DNA from: an uncultured Pseudoruegeria sp.
GTDB lineage: Bacteria > Pseudomonadota > Alphaproteobacteria > Rhodobacterales > Rhodobacteraceae
DNA: 64,000 bases
NCBI GenBank assembly: GCA_947498155.1
Contig: CANMJD010000003.1
Coordinates: 248,001-312,000 of the forward strand
Direction: 5' to 3'
Positions 54,106-62,689 of this stretch are shown here, piece after piece (the stretch's first letter is position 1; every line of letters starts with the position of its first letter). The notes under the pieces are model-generated. The model was not told the DNA's origin, made no database searches, and saw only the letters and a list, made by a program, of their open reading frames with translations. The translations under genes and the position numbers were made by a program.

Positions 54106-55643
54106 GTGTCGAAATAATCACCGCGCGCTGGGTTGTCACGGGCGTATCCAAGGATGATACCCCCGATTTGATCGAAGGTGCAGGTCTTGCCCATGAGGAT
54201 GGCGCGGTGCTTGCCGTGGGGCCATCCGCCCAGGTCAAGGCCGCCTATCCCGATGCACCTGTGACCGACCACCCACATCATCTGATCATGCCCGGATTGG
54301 TCAATAGCCATCACCATATCGGGTTGACCCCGCTTCAGATGGGCGCGCCGGACGAGCCGCTGGAAATCTGGTTCGCTGCCCGTCTCGCGATGCGCAAGAT
54401 CGATCCCTATCTCGACACGCTGTTCTCGGCCTTCGAGATGATCGCCTCAGGCGTCACCACCGTGCAGCATATTCAAGGCTGGGCCATGGGCAACCTTGAA
54501 CAGGTCACCGCCTCGGCGAGTGGTGTGCTCAAGGCCTATGACGATATCGGCATGCGGGTGTCCTACTGTTATGCCGTGCGCGAGCAAAATCGGTTTGTCT
54601 ATGAGGCGGACGAGGAGTTTTGCAAGCGCCTGCCACAGGAGGTTGCTAAGGTCATGGAGGAGCATTTCAAAAAACTCACCATGCCATTTGACGAGTATTT
54701 ACAGCTTTTTGATCTGCTGACCGCGCAGAAGACAACCCAAAGGGCGCGCATTCAGCTGGCACCTGCCAATTTACACTGGATGACCGACGATGGTTTGCTT
54801 GCCATGCAGGAAAAATCCAAATCGGCTGGCGTACCGATGCACATGCATTTGCTCGAAACGGCTTATCAAAAGGAATATGCTTTCCAACGCACTGGAACAA
54901 CAGCCGTTAAACATCTGGAAAAGCTCGGTCTTTTGGGGCCACATATGACACTGGGGCATGGTGTCTGGATGACCGAAGAAGATATTGAAATCTGTTCGGG
55001 CACAGGCACGTGTATCTGCCACAATTGTTCATCCAACTTCCGCCTCCGCTCTGGCGTCCTGCCTTTGATGGAGCTGCAAAAGCGCGGAATCACAGTCGGC
55101 ATGGGCATGGACGAGGCGGGCATCAACGACGACCGCGATATGTTGCAAGAAATGCGCATGGCGCTGACCGTGCACCGCGTGCCGGGCATGGACCGCGCCG
55201 ATGTTCCCTCACCTGCGCAAGTGTTGCGCATGGCCAGTGAGCATGGCGCCATGACCACCGCCTTTGGCGCCACGATTGGGCGATTGGATCCGGGTCGCAA
55301 GATGGACGCGGTCATTCTGGATTACGACAGCGCCACCTACCCGTTCCAAGACCCCGACATCGCCCCTCTGGATACTTTGATCCACCGCGCTAAGACCAAG
55401 GACGTAAAGGCGGTCATGATCGAAGGGCGCGTTGTCTATGAGGATGGCCAGTTCACCCTGATCGACCGGGACGCCGTAATGGCACAGATTGCCGAGGCCC
55501 TCTCTACGCCCCGTGACGCTGACGAACAGGAACGCCATTGGCTGCGCACGCAGGTCATGCCGGTGGTCGAGGATTTCTACGACGGGTATCTAAAGAACAC
55601 CGCCGCGCGCACTCCGTTCTACAAGGGGTCTTCCTCCGTATGA
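54102..55643 (+). CDS. TRZ/ATZ-family amidohydrolase 1 (deaminase-like)
   Basis: A 513-residue metal-dependent amidohydrolase of the ATZ/TRZ and guanine/cytosine deaminase group. The HxH motif is NSHHHIGLTP (His70, His72), with MHMHLLET, LGHGVWMTEEDIE (metal His) and MGMDEAGINDDRD (catalytic Asp). These residues predict one divalent metal. Members remove amino or chloro groups from pyrimidines, purines, triazines and pterins. An extra insert (about 180-235) and a C-terminal extension after 480 make it longer than typical 450-residue members. It is translationally coupled to importer 2 and to a second amidohydrolase, suggesting the imported compound is its substrate. Confidence 0.9.
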   Translation: MSVEIITARWVVTGVSKDDTPDLIEGAGLAHEDGAVLAVGPSAQVKAAYPDAPVTDHPHHLIMPGLVNSHHHIGLTPLQMGAPDEPLEIWFAARLAMRKIDPYLDTLFSAFEMIASGVTTVQHIQGWAMGNLEQVTASASGVLKAYDDIGMRVSYCYAVREQNRFVYEADEEFCKRLPQEVAKVMEEHFKKLTMPFDEYLQLFDLLTAQKTTQRARIQLAPANLHWMTDDGLLAMQEKSKSAGVPMHMHLLETAYQKEYAFQRTGTTAVKHLEKLGLLGPHMTLGHGVWMTEEDIEICSGTGTCICHNCSSNFRLRSGVLPLMELQKRGITVGMGMDEAGINDDRDMLQEMRMALTVHRVPGMDRADVPSPAQVLRMASEHGAMTTAFGATIGRLDPGRKMDAVILDYDSATYPFQDPDIAPLDTLIHRAKTKDVKAVMIEGRVVYEDGQFTLIDRDAVMAQIAEALSTPRDADEQERHWLRTQVMPVVEDFYDGYLKNTAARTPFYKGSSSV

Positions 55644-57151
55644 CGAACGTTTTGTTCAGGAACGTTCGGCTTTTAGATCTGGATCATCCCGAAAGCATGA
55701 CGGCAGTCTGCGACCTGCGCGTCACTGCGGGTCGGATTGCACAGATCGGCCCCACCCTCACGCCAGAAGCGGGCGAGGAGGTCATCGAAGGCAACAGCAA
55801 TCTGTTGATGCCTGGCCTGATCAACGGGCATTTTCATTCGGCGGTGAATCATATGAAAGGGCGCTTGCCGTCGCTGCCGCTGGAAGTGTTCATGCTTTAT
55901 GAATGCCCAGAATTAGAAGTGCTGCGCGCGACCCCGCGCGAAGCTTACTTGCGCACAATGCTGGGGTGTATCGAGATGCTCCGCTCGGGCACCACCAGCG
56001 TGCAGGACGATTGCTTTTTTGTCCCCTCCCCAGAACCCGAGATCATCGACGCTGTTGCCCAAGCCTACACCGATAGCGGCATGCGCGCGCGGCTCGCCTT
56101 GGATCAGCCTGAGCTGAGCGAATTGGACAAGCTCCCTTTTCTGCGCGACATTCTGCCTGCTGATTTGCGGCAAGAGTTGTCTGCCCCGACCGGCGCGTCC
56201 GCCAGCGCTCTTCTGGAAAGCTACGCGCATCTGCTCGACACATGGCATGACACCGCAGACGGGCGTATTAAGGTCGCCGTCTCATGCTCAGCGCCGCAGC
56301 GCGTTTCGCCTGACTATTTCGCCGAGTTGGACGATCTGAGTCTCCGCTATGACCTGCCGTTCTATGCGCATATGCTTGAAACGCGCCTTCAGCGGGTATT
56401 CGGCGATGTCTGCCTGAACGGTCGCTCGCTGGTGCGCTACACCCATGATCTTGGCCTTTTGAGTGACCGGATGAATGTCATACATGCGATTTGGGTGGAT
56501 GATCAGGACCTTGATCTGCTGGCCGCATCCGGTGCCTCAGTCGCGCATAACCCAAATTCCAATCTACGCCTTGGCAGTGGCGTCATGCGCTGGCGCGCCA
56601 TGCGAGATCGCAACATTCCTGTCTGCCTTGGTGTCGACGAAGTCATTGCCGATGACGCAATCAACATGTGGTCCGTGATGAAGACAGCTGCATCGCTTCA
56701 CACACTTAACGATTGGGATTACGAGCACTGGCCCCAAGCAACCGAAGTTTTGAACGCCGCAACCCAAGGCGGTGGATCAGCTATGCGTGAACCAGGACTT
56801 GGCACCATGGCGATTGGCGCGCCAGCGGATCTGATCCTGATCGACCTGAAAGCGCTCCCTTTCGTGCCGCTCAATAACCTGCCAAGGCAACTGGTGCATT
56901 GTGAGTTGGGCCAATCGGTCAGGCTCACGATGGTGGCCGGACGTGTGGTCGCCCGGAACGGACGATTGCAAACCGTGGACGAAAACGCGATCCTAGCCGA
57001 AGCCTCGGCCGTCTTTGCGGGCAAGCAAAAGTCCATGGATTTGGCCGACAAACGGGTCGAGAAATTCCTGCCATATTACCGCGAGATGTACCTGCGTGCC
57101 GGACAATATGATCTGCCCATGGAACGCAGGCTAAATCAACTTGCCGAATGA
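55640..57151 (+). CDS. TRZ/ATZ-family amidohydrolase 2 (deaminase-like)
   Basis: A 503-residue amidohydrolase, a distant paralogue of the preceding gene. The HxH motif is NGHFHSAVNHMKGRL (His64, His66), with FYAHMLETRLQ, VIHAIWVDDQDLDLLA, SVAHNPNSNLRLGSG and LGVDEVIADD. ATG 55640 overlaps the previous stop as ATGA; a longer start at 55538 would overlap that gene. All metal residues appear present, so both enzymes could be active on successive intermediates or form a heteromer. The substrate is unknown; an amino-substituted N-heterocycle is likely. Confidence 0.9.
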   Translation: MTNVLFRNVRLLDLDHPESMTAVCDLRVTAGRIAQIGPTLTPEAGEEVIEGNSNLLMPGLINGHFHSAVNHMKGRLPSLPLEVFMLYECPELEVLRATPREAYLRTMLGCIEMLRSGTTSVQDDCFFVPSPEPEIIDAVAQAYTDSGMRARLALDQPELSELDKLPFLRDILPADLRQELSAPTGASASALLESYAHLLDTWHDTADGRIKVAVSCSAPQRVSPDYFAELDDLSLRYDLPFYAHMLETRLQRVFGDVCLNGRSLVRYTHDLGLLSDRMNVIHAIWVDDQDLDLLAASGASVAHNPNSNLRLGSGVMRWRAMRDRNIPVCLGVDEVIADDAINMWSVMKTAASLHTLNDWDYEHWPQATEVLNAATQGGGSAMREPGLGTMAIGAPADLILIDLKALPFVPLNNLPRQLVHCELGQSVRLTMVAGRVVARNGRLQTVDENAILAEASAVFAGKQKSMDLADKRVEKFLPYYREMYLRAGQYDLPMERRLNQLAE

Positions 57152-57214
57152 AGGGGATTGACGCGGACTTGGCTTGCCTGCATGTGACGGGTTTTCTTCG
57201 GTTGGTGCGAGCTG

Positions 57215-57904
57215 ATGTCCAAAGAACCCAACACAAAATCCAGGCATGCGACAACGGGTGCCGAACACGTTGCAGCGATCTTGCGCGACCGAATCGTCAA
57301 GGGCGAATTGGCGCCCTTAGATCGCATTGTTGAACGGCGTCTGTCTGCGGAACTCAGTGTATCGCGCACCCCTATCCGCGAAGCACTCAAGCTGCTTGAG
57401 GCCGACGGCCTGATCGAGATCAATCTGCACCGAGGTGCAATCGTCTCTGAATACAGGCCCCAAGAAGCTTTCTTACTGTTTGATGTCATCGCCAGTCTGG
57501 AGGCCCTCGCAGCCCGGCGGGTGACCGAGACCATGACGGCTGGCGTCCTGCACCAACTGGAAGATTTCCACAGAACGATGCTGGACCACCACAGGGCCGG
57601 ACGAAAGAACGACTATTTCGATATCAACACCGTCATTCACGACTTCATCATTCTGAGCTGTGCCAATCCTGTTCTGATCGCAACCCACCAAAAACTCATG
57701 ATCCGAGCACGACGTGGTCGGTTCTTGGCGATCATGAAACCAGAACGGCTTGAACAGGCGGTTGCTGAGCATGAAAACCTGATGCAGGCGTTTCGGGATG
57801 GCAATGCCCAAAGAGCTTCCGACGTTTGGGAAACGCATCTGCGCCATACCGGAGAAACGATTGCTGAGGTTTTGGCGTCGGAAGAAGATTCCAGAGAGTC
57901 CTGA
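57215..57904 (+). CDS. GntR-family regulator, FCD (FadR-like) subgroup
   Basis: A 229-residue regulator. The N-terminal winged helix (about 17-80) has AAILRDRIVKGELAPLDRIVERRLSAELSVSRTPIREAL-type sequence, seen as SVSRTPIREALKLLEADGLI. The C-terminal FCD ligand domain has FDVIASLEALAARRV, HRTMLDHHRAG and the metal/ligand histidines in NTVIHDFIILS and HLRHTG. It lies 63 bp after amidohydrolase 2 and 138 bp before the PotD-like gene. A perfect palindrome in that gap is its probable operator. Confidence 0.92.
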   Translation: MSKEPNTKSRHATTGAEHVAAILRDRIVKGELAPLDRIVERRLSAELSVSRTPIREALKLLEADGLIEINLHRGAIVSEYRPQEAFLLFDVIASLEALAARRVTETMTAGVLHQLEDFHRTMLDHHRAGRKNDYFDINTVIHDFIILSCANPVLIATHQKLMIRARRGRFLAIMKPERLEQAVAEHENLMQAFRDGNAQRASDVWETHLRHTGETIAEVLASEEDSRES

Positions 57905-57991
57905 CACCAGCATCTGTTCGCAATTCAGCCTAAATTTCCATCAACACCATAAAAAGAAGCCCCGGCGATCGTCTGACCTGAGACACCGAAT

Positions 57992-58007
57992 AAATGGCAT
58001 GCCATTT
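57992..58007. promoter_or_regulatory. Probable GntR-type operator, perfect palindrome
   Basis: AAATGGCATGCCATTT is a 16-bp perfect palindrome 36 bp upstream of the PotD-like gene and 88 bp after the GntR gene. Its size and position suit an FCD-GntR site controlling the second import module. Confidence 0.72.
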
Positions 58008-58042
58008 TGAGTATGACATAAAAAGCCACAGGGGGGCTGAAA

Positions 58043-59098
58043 ATGCTGAGAACAAAACAAACAGGAATGACACGTCGATCCATGTTGAAAGGATCGGCAT
58101 ATACGGCACTTGGAACACTCGCCGCGCCAAGTATTCTACGTGCTCAAACTATGGAACTGGTAATTGGCTGCGCAGGATCGCACACCGCATGGATGGAGCA
58201 GATCGTTGTGCCCCACATGAAAGAGGCCATCGGCGCAGATATCCTGTTTGAGGGGACCAAGTCTTCGGTCAACCTCGAGAAAATGTCCTCGAACAAGGAC
58301 GCGCCCTATCTGTCGGTCGTCCAGATGGACGATCCAGTTATGATCCAGGCGGTCGAGGCCGATCTGTTGACGCCAATCACCGCAGGCCCTGTTCCCAACT
58401 TGACCGATCTGCGCCCGGATGCCGTGCATATGGATGGCATGTGGTGCAACTACGTCCAGCCTTGGGCCGGCGTTGCGTATAACACAGACTTCAAGTCAGG
58501 AGGCGTCTCATCTTGGGAAGAGCTTTGGGCACCAGAGGCTAAGGGACAGTTGATCATCCCGTCCCTGCAAAACACCGAAGGTATGTGGACCTTATTCATG
58601 TCGGCGATGCTCGGCTCGGGAAAGCCATTCTCGGAAGCGCAATACGAAATCGACGCAGCCTTCGAGAAACTGGCGGAACTCAAGCCCAACCTGCTGTCCG
58701 TTTACACAACGATGAGTCAGGCGTTCAACCTGCTTGAACAAGGCGAAATCACCATGCTCGCGGGCAATTTCTCGTCCTACACATTGCCGCGCAAGGCAAC
58801 GGGAGTCCCGGTGGATCTAGCCGCACCGTCGGAGGGCATCTTTGCCATGCCGTCCGGCATCTGCCTTGTCAAAGGCGGACCAAACCCAGAACTGGCCGAA
58901 GCCTATGTCAACGAAATGCTTGGGCCAGACATGCAAGCCGCCATTGCCGACTTCGCGACCTCCGTGCCTGCCAACACCACCGTGAGCGCGGGGGCTATCA
59001 TTCCAGATGGCGTGCCCATTTACGCCCCTGACTGGGCGTTCGTCGCCGCCAACCGGCGTGCATGGATCGAACGTTTCGACAAGTTGATGGCGATCTGA
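58043..59098 (+). CDS. ABC substrate-binding protein, PotD/spermidine-putrescine type
   Basis: A 351-residue periplasmic binding protein with a Tat signal (MTRRSMLKGSAYTALGTLAA, after a short leader). The mature domain begins MELVIGCAGSHTAWMEQIVVP and has QPWAGVAYNTDF, WEELWAPEAKGQL and GPNPELAEAYVNEML, as in PotD-like proteins. Known members bind polyamines and other cationic or amide compounds. It starts the operon binding protein-ATPase-permease-permease-hydrolase-amidase. AGGGGGG precedes the start. Confidence 0.92.
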   Translation: MLRTKQTGMTRRSMLKGSAYTALGTLAAPSILRAQTMELVIGCAGSHTAWMEQIVVPHMKEAIGADILFEGTKSSVNLEKMSSNKDAPYLSVVQMDDPVMIQAVEADLLTPITAGPVPNLTDLRPDAVHMDGMWCNYVQPWAGVAYNTDFKSGGVSSWEELWAPEAKGQLIIPSLQNTEGMWTLFMSAMLGSGKPFSEAQYEIDAAFEKLAELKPNLLSVYTTMSQAFNLLEQGEITMLAGNFSSYTLPRKATGVPVDLAAPSEGIFAMPSGICLVKGGPNPELAEAYVNEMLGPDMQAAIADFATSVPANTTVSAGAIIPDGVPIYAPDWAFVAANRRAWIERFDKLMAI

Positions 59099-59101
59099 CC
59101 A

Positions 59102-60187
59102 ATGGCATCCCCCGCACCGCGGGACATGGGCGACAGCAAATACTTGGACGTCACTGCCGTTGGCAAGGCGTTCAAGGGGACGCCTGTCATGTCCGGTATG
59201 GATTTTCGTGTCGGACGAGGAGAACTGGTGTCTCTCCTCGGACCGTCCGGTTGTGGCAAGACAACTCTGCTGCGCATCATTGCGGGGCTGACCACTGCGG
59301 ACAGCGGTGAGGTTCTGCTCGACGGGCGCGCGATCACATCCAGACCGGCCCATAAACGCAATATTTCAGTCGTCTTTCAAAGCTATGCACTGTTCCCGCA
59401 TCTGACGGTCGCAGAAAACGTCGCCTTTGGTCTGCGCGCACGGGGGCATGCAAAGAGCGATTGCGGCCCCAAGGTGGTCGAAGCCCTTGCCTTGGTCCGA
59501 ATGAGCGACTTTGCCGAACGCAAAGTTGCAGCCTTGTCGGGGGGGCAACAACAACGCGTGGCGGTGGCCCGGGCTCTGATCGTCGATCCTGTTCTTTTGC
59601 TGCTGGACGAACCCTTTTCCGCGCTGGACCGCAAACTGCGTGAGACCATGCAGGTCGAATTGAAAACCTTGCTGCGCGACCGCAACATGACAGCGATTTT
59701 TGTCACCCATGATCAAGATGAGGCCATGGGCGTCTCTGACCGTATTGCGGTCATGAACGCAGGCCAGATCGAACAATTCGCGACGCCGTCGGAACTCTAC
59801 GCGCGCCCGGCGAGTGCGTTTGTCATGGACTTCGTTGGCCTGTCGACGCGCCTGAGCGGAGAGGTGATCGAAAGCACCGGAAACCGCTCAACCATTCGCA
59901 GCGCATACGGGACCATCCACGCCCCCGGCACATTCGCCCCCGGCGCACGGGTCACCATCGGGGTGCGGCCAGAGCTGGTTCAAACACAACCCGCTGAAAA
60001 CACACTCAATGTCACTTTGGCGGACGCGATGGTGCTGGGCTCCAAAACGCAACTGCATGGACGCACCGAAACCGGCGACCGCCTGCTTTGCGAGCTGCCC
60101 GGAATGAACTCGGATTATGCGCCTGGCGATACGGTGACATTTGGCTGGGACGTTGCAGATACGCTGGTCTACGAGGCAGGCACATGA
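59102..60187 (+). CDS. ABC transporter ATP-binding protein, PotA type
   Basis: A 361-residue ATPase with regulatory C-terminus. Walker A GPSGCGKTT, Q-loop VVFQSYALFPHL, signature LSGGQQQRVAVARAL, Walker B LLLLDEPFSALD, H-loop FVTHDQDEAMGVSDR. The C-terminal TOBE domain starts near 285 (GVRPELVQTQ). It begins 3 bp after the binding-protein stop, and its own stop overlaps the first permease as ATGA. Confidence 0.95.
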   Translation: MASPAPRDMGDSKYLDVTAVGKAFKGTPVMSGMDFRVGRGELVSLLGPSGCGKTTLLRIIAGLTTADSGEVLLDGRAITSRPAHKRNISVVFQSYALFPHLTVAENVAFGLRARGHAKSDCGPKVVEALALVRMSDFAERKVAALSGGQQQRVAVARALIVDPVLLLLDEPFSALDRKLRETMQVELKTLLRDRNMTAIFVTHDQDEAMGVSDRIAVMNAGQIEQFATPSELYARPASAFVMDFVGLSTRLSGEVIESTGNRSTIRSAYGTIHAPGTFAPGARVTIGVRPELVQTQPAENTLNVTLADAMVLGSKTQLHGRTETGDRLLCELPGMNSDYAPGDTVTFGWDVADTLVYEAGT

Positions 60188-61014
60188 CCGGACGCGCAGA
60201 ACGTATCGGCCTTTTGGCCCTGCCCGGTCTAAGCTTTCTGGCCGTCATCTACGCGCTACCGCTGTTCATGCTGTTGCTGAAATCAGTCCAGATCGACGGC
60301 CAATTCTCGTTCGCGGAATACGTTGCTTTCTTTAGCGACAGCTATAATGTGTCGGTCCTGTGGCGGACGTTGCGCGTGGCGCTGCTGACCACGGGGCTAG
60401 CACTGATCATCGCCTACCCCACCGCCATCATCATGGCCCGCGCAAAGGGCTTTTGGCTGTCCGTGTTTCTAGTTGCTATGGTTCTGCCGATGTCCGTGGG
60501 TGTGGTCGTGAAGGCCTTTGCCTGGACGATCCTGTTTCGCACGCGCGGTGTGCTCAACGACACGCTGATGTCGCTGGGCATTACCGACGCGCCCATCCGG
60601 ATGCTGTTCACGGAAACCGCGCTGATCATTGGTGCGGCAAATGTCTTTTTGCCCTTTATGGTGCTGCCGATCTACGCCGTGCTGCGCCAAATGGACAGCC
60701 GTCTCCCCGAGGCCGCAGCCTCGCTTGGGGCAACACCTGTATTCCGGTTTATGAACGTCACCCTTCCGCTTAGCCTGCCGGGAGTGGTCGCTGGCTGCGC
60801 CTTTACCTTCAGCCTCGCTATTTCGATGTATGTGATCCCGTCGCTTATCGTAGGCGAACGCCAGCAAACATTGTCGATGCTCACGGCGCGTTCGTTCCTC
60901 TATCTCCGCAACGAAGCATTGGGGGCCACGATTTCCTCGATCCTGCTGTTGATCGCGATTTCTGTGGTTCTGGCATCAAGCTGGGCCGCGAACCGATTGG
61001 GGGGGCGGCAATGA
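60184..61014 (+). CDS. ABC transporter permease, PotB type
   Basis: A 276-residue inner-membrane permease with six helices and the EAA loop (LPEAAASLGATPVFRFMNVTLPLSLPG, about 173-199). I chose ATG 60184 because it overlaps the ATPase stop as ATGA; a longer start at 60088 reads another frame of the ATPase. Its stop overlaps the next permease as ATGA. Confidence 0.94.
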   Translation: MTGRAERIGLLALPGLSFLAVIYALPLFMLLLKSVQIDGQFSFAEYVAFFSDSYNVSVLWRTLRVALLTTGLALIIAYPTAIIMARAKGFWLSVFLVAMVLPMSVGVVVKAFAWTILFRTRGVLNDTLMSLGITDAPIRMLFTETALIIGAANVFLPFMVLPIYAVLRQMDSRLPEAAASLGATPVFRFMNVTLPLSLPGVVAGCAFTFSLAISMYVIPSLIVGERQQTLSMLTARSFLYLRNEALGATISSILLLIAISVVLASSWAANRLGGRQ

Positions 61015-61811
61015 CCGGAACGGACCGCCTTGGACTGGCCCTCAGCTGGGTGATCGCGCTTGGCTGCGTGATCTTTCTGATGCTGCCTATCGTCATCACA
61101 TTGGCGGCGTCCTTTACGTCCTCGGCTGTCTATACCCTGCCCCCACCAGAATGGTCGCTGCGCTGGTATCAATCACTTGAACGCCGATCCGGCCTGTGGG
61201 AGGCCGTCACCCTATCGCTGAACCTTGCGGTGGTCTCGACGGTCATTTCACTGATCCTTGGGACCCTCGCGGCCATCGCTGTCACTCGAGGCACTTTCCG
61301 CGGACGCGAGGCCATTGCGACCTTCACCGTATCACCGTTGATGATGCCGGGGCTGGTGGTCGGCGTCGCCTTGCTTCAGTTCTTTCGTGAAATCGGGCTG
61401 CGCGACGCTTATATCTCGCTGCTGTTGGGTCATATCGTGATCACCCTGCCCTTCGTAATGCGCACGCTACTGGCCTCGATGGCCGCGTTTGATTTCAGCC
61501 TTGTCGATGCAGCACGGACCCTTGGGCTAAGCTACCCGCGCGCCATTCTTCAAGTGCTCGTGCCCAATCTTGCCCCGGCCTATCTGACCGGGGGTCTTTT
61601 CGCCTTTCTGGCGTCAATGGACAATTACCCGATTTCGATTTTTCTGACAGATGCGCGCAACAAAACACTGCCAATCAAGATGTTGCAGTACCTTGAGGAA
61701 CAGCCCGACCCCTCGCTGGCGGCCATCTCCTCGGGGCTGATCCTGCTCGCCTGCGTCGTTCTGGTGATCGGATCACGCACTGTCGGGCTAAACAGGATGA
61801 TCCAGGGATGA
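61011..61811 (+). CDS. ABC transporter permease, PotC type
   Basis: A 266-residue inner-membrane permease with six helices and an EAA loop (LVDAARTLGLSYPRAILQVLVPNLAPA, about 162-188). Both ends overlap neighbours by 4 bp. It pairs with the PotB-type gene to form the membrane channel. Confidence 0.94.
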   Translation: MTGTDRLGLALSWVIALGCVIFLMLPIVITLAASFTSSAVYTLPPPEWSLRWYQSLERRSGLWEAVTLSLNLAVVSTVISLILGTLAAIAVTRGTFRGREAIATFTVSPLMMPGLVVGVALLQFFREIGLRDAYISLLLGHIVITLPFVMRTLLASMAAFDFSLVDAARTLGLSYPRAILQVLVPNLAPAYLTGGLFAFLASMDNYPISIFLTDARNKTLPIKMLQYLEEQPDPSLAAISSGLILLACVVLVIGSRTVGLNRMIQG

Positions 61812-62689
61812 GCCGTGACCTGCGCGGATACTGGGGCGCTGAGCCCGCCCCTTCCTGGCCAAACGGAGCACGGCTGGCCGTCTCCCTCGTCGTGAATATC
61901 GAGGAAGGCGCAGAGCTGTCGATAGCTGCAGGAGATGAGCGCAACGAAAGCCGTTATGAGGCCGTCGAAGAGGTCAAAGGCGCGCCGGACCCCTGTATGG
62001 AAAGCCACTTTGGCTATGGCCCTCGGCAAGGGTATCAGCGGATCGTGGACGCCCTGGCCGCCCATAACGCAAAGGCGTCCTTTTCCACCTGTGGACGCGC
62101 CGCCGAGGCAACCCCTTGGTTAATCCAGGACGCCGTTGCGCGTGGCCACGAAGTGTCTTGCCATGGTTGGCGTTGGGAGACCCATGCAGGTATGACTGAG
62201 GAACGAGAGCGCGAGATTATTGCCCGTACCCATGCGTCTATCGCGCGGATTGCTGGGGTCGCGCCCGTTGGCTGGCACACTCGGTCGGCCACCTCGCCAC
62301 AAACCCGCGACATGCTGAAGGAACATGGCGGGTTCACCTATGACAGTAACGCCTATGACGATGACATTCCTTACATGGATGGCACCCACGTCGTGCTGCC
62401 CTATGCCTTCGACACCAATGACATGCGGTTCTCACCAGGTGGTGGCTTTGTGCAGGCACAAGACTTTGCCGACTATGTGATCGCAGGGTTCGACCGGCTT
62501 TATGCCGAAGGCGCAAAGGCCGCACGCATGATGTCCATCGGATTGCACACCCGTATCATCGGACGACCCGCGCGTATTGGCGCGCTAGAGACTGTTCTGT
62601 CCCACATCACCGCCCATAAGGACGTCTGGATCGCCCCCCGGCGGGACATTGCGACCTGTTGGGCGCAAAACCACGGAGACGCGGAATGA
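61808..62689 (+). CDS. Polysaccharide-deacetylase-fold hydrolase, PuuE (allantoinase)-like
   Basis: A 293-residue NodB-fold protein. It has ARLAVSLVVNIEEGAELSIA near the N-terminus, where PuuE-type allantoinases have a similar NYEEG segment in place of the usual metal Asp pair, then ASFSTCGRAAEATPWLI, HEVSCHGWRWETHAGMTEE and IGLHTRIIGRPARI. PuuE-type enzymes open the hydantoin ring of allantoin without a metal ion. Here it is coupled by ATGA to the permease and the amidase, so it probably opens or hydrolyses the imported compound in the cytoplasm. Allantoin is one possible substrate; other cyclic ureides or amides are equally possible. Confidence 0.85.
   Translation: MSRDLRGYWGAEPAPSWPNGARLAVSLVVNIEEGAELSIAAGDERNESRYEAVEEVKGAPDPCMESHFGYGPRQGYQRIVDALAAHNAKASFSTCGRAAEATPWLIQDAVARGHEVSCHGWRWETHAGMTEEREREIIARTHASIARIAGVAPVGWHTRSATSPQTRDMLKEHGGFTYDSNAYDDDIPYMDGTHVVLPYAFDTNDMRFSPGGGFVQAQDFADYVIAGFDRLYAEGAKAARMMSIGLHTRIIGRPARIGALETVLSHITAHKDVWIAPRRDIATCWAQNHGDAE

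Noticed and set aside
57905-58042. CTGAGA string as part of a TPP riboswitch upstream of the PotD-like gene
   Set aside because: The string CCTGAGACACCG occurs alone; the second conserved half and the supporting stems are absent.
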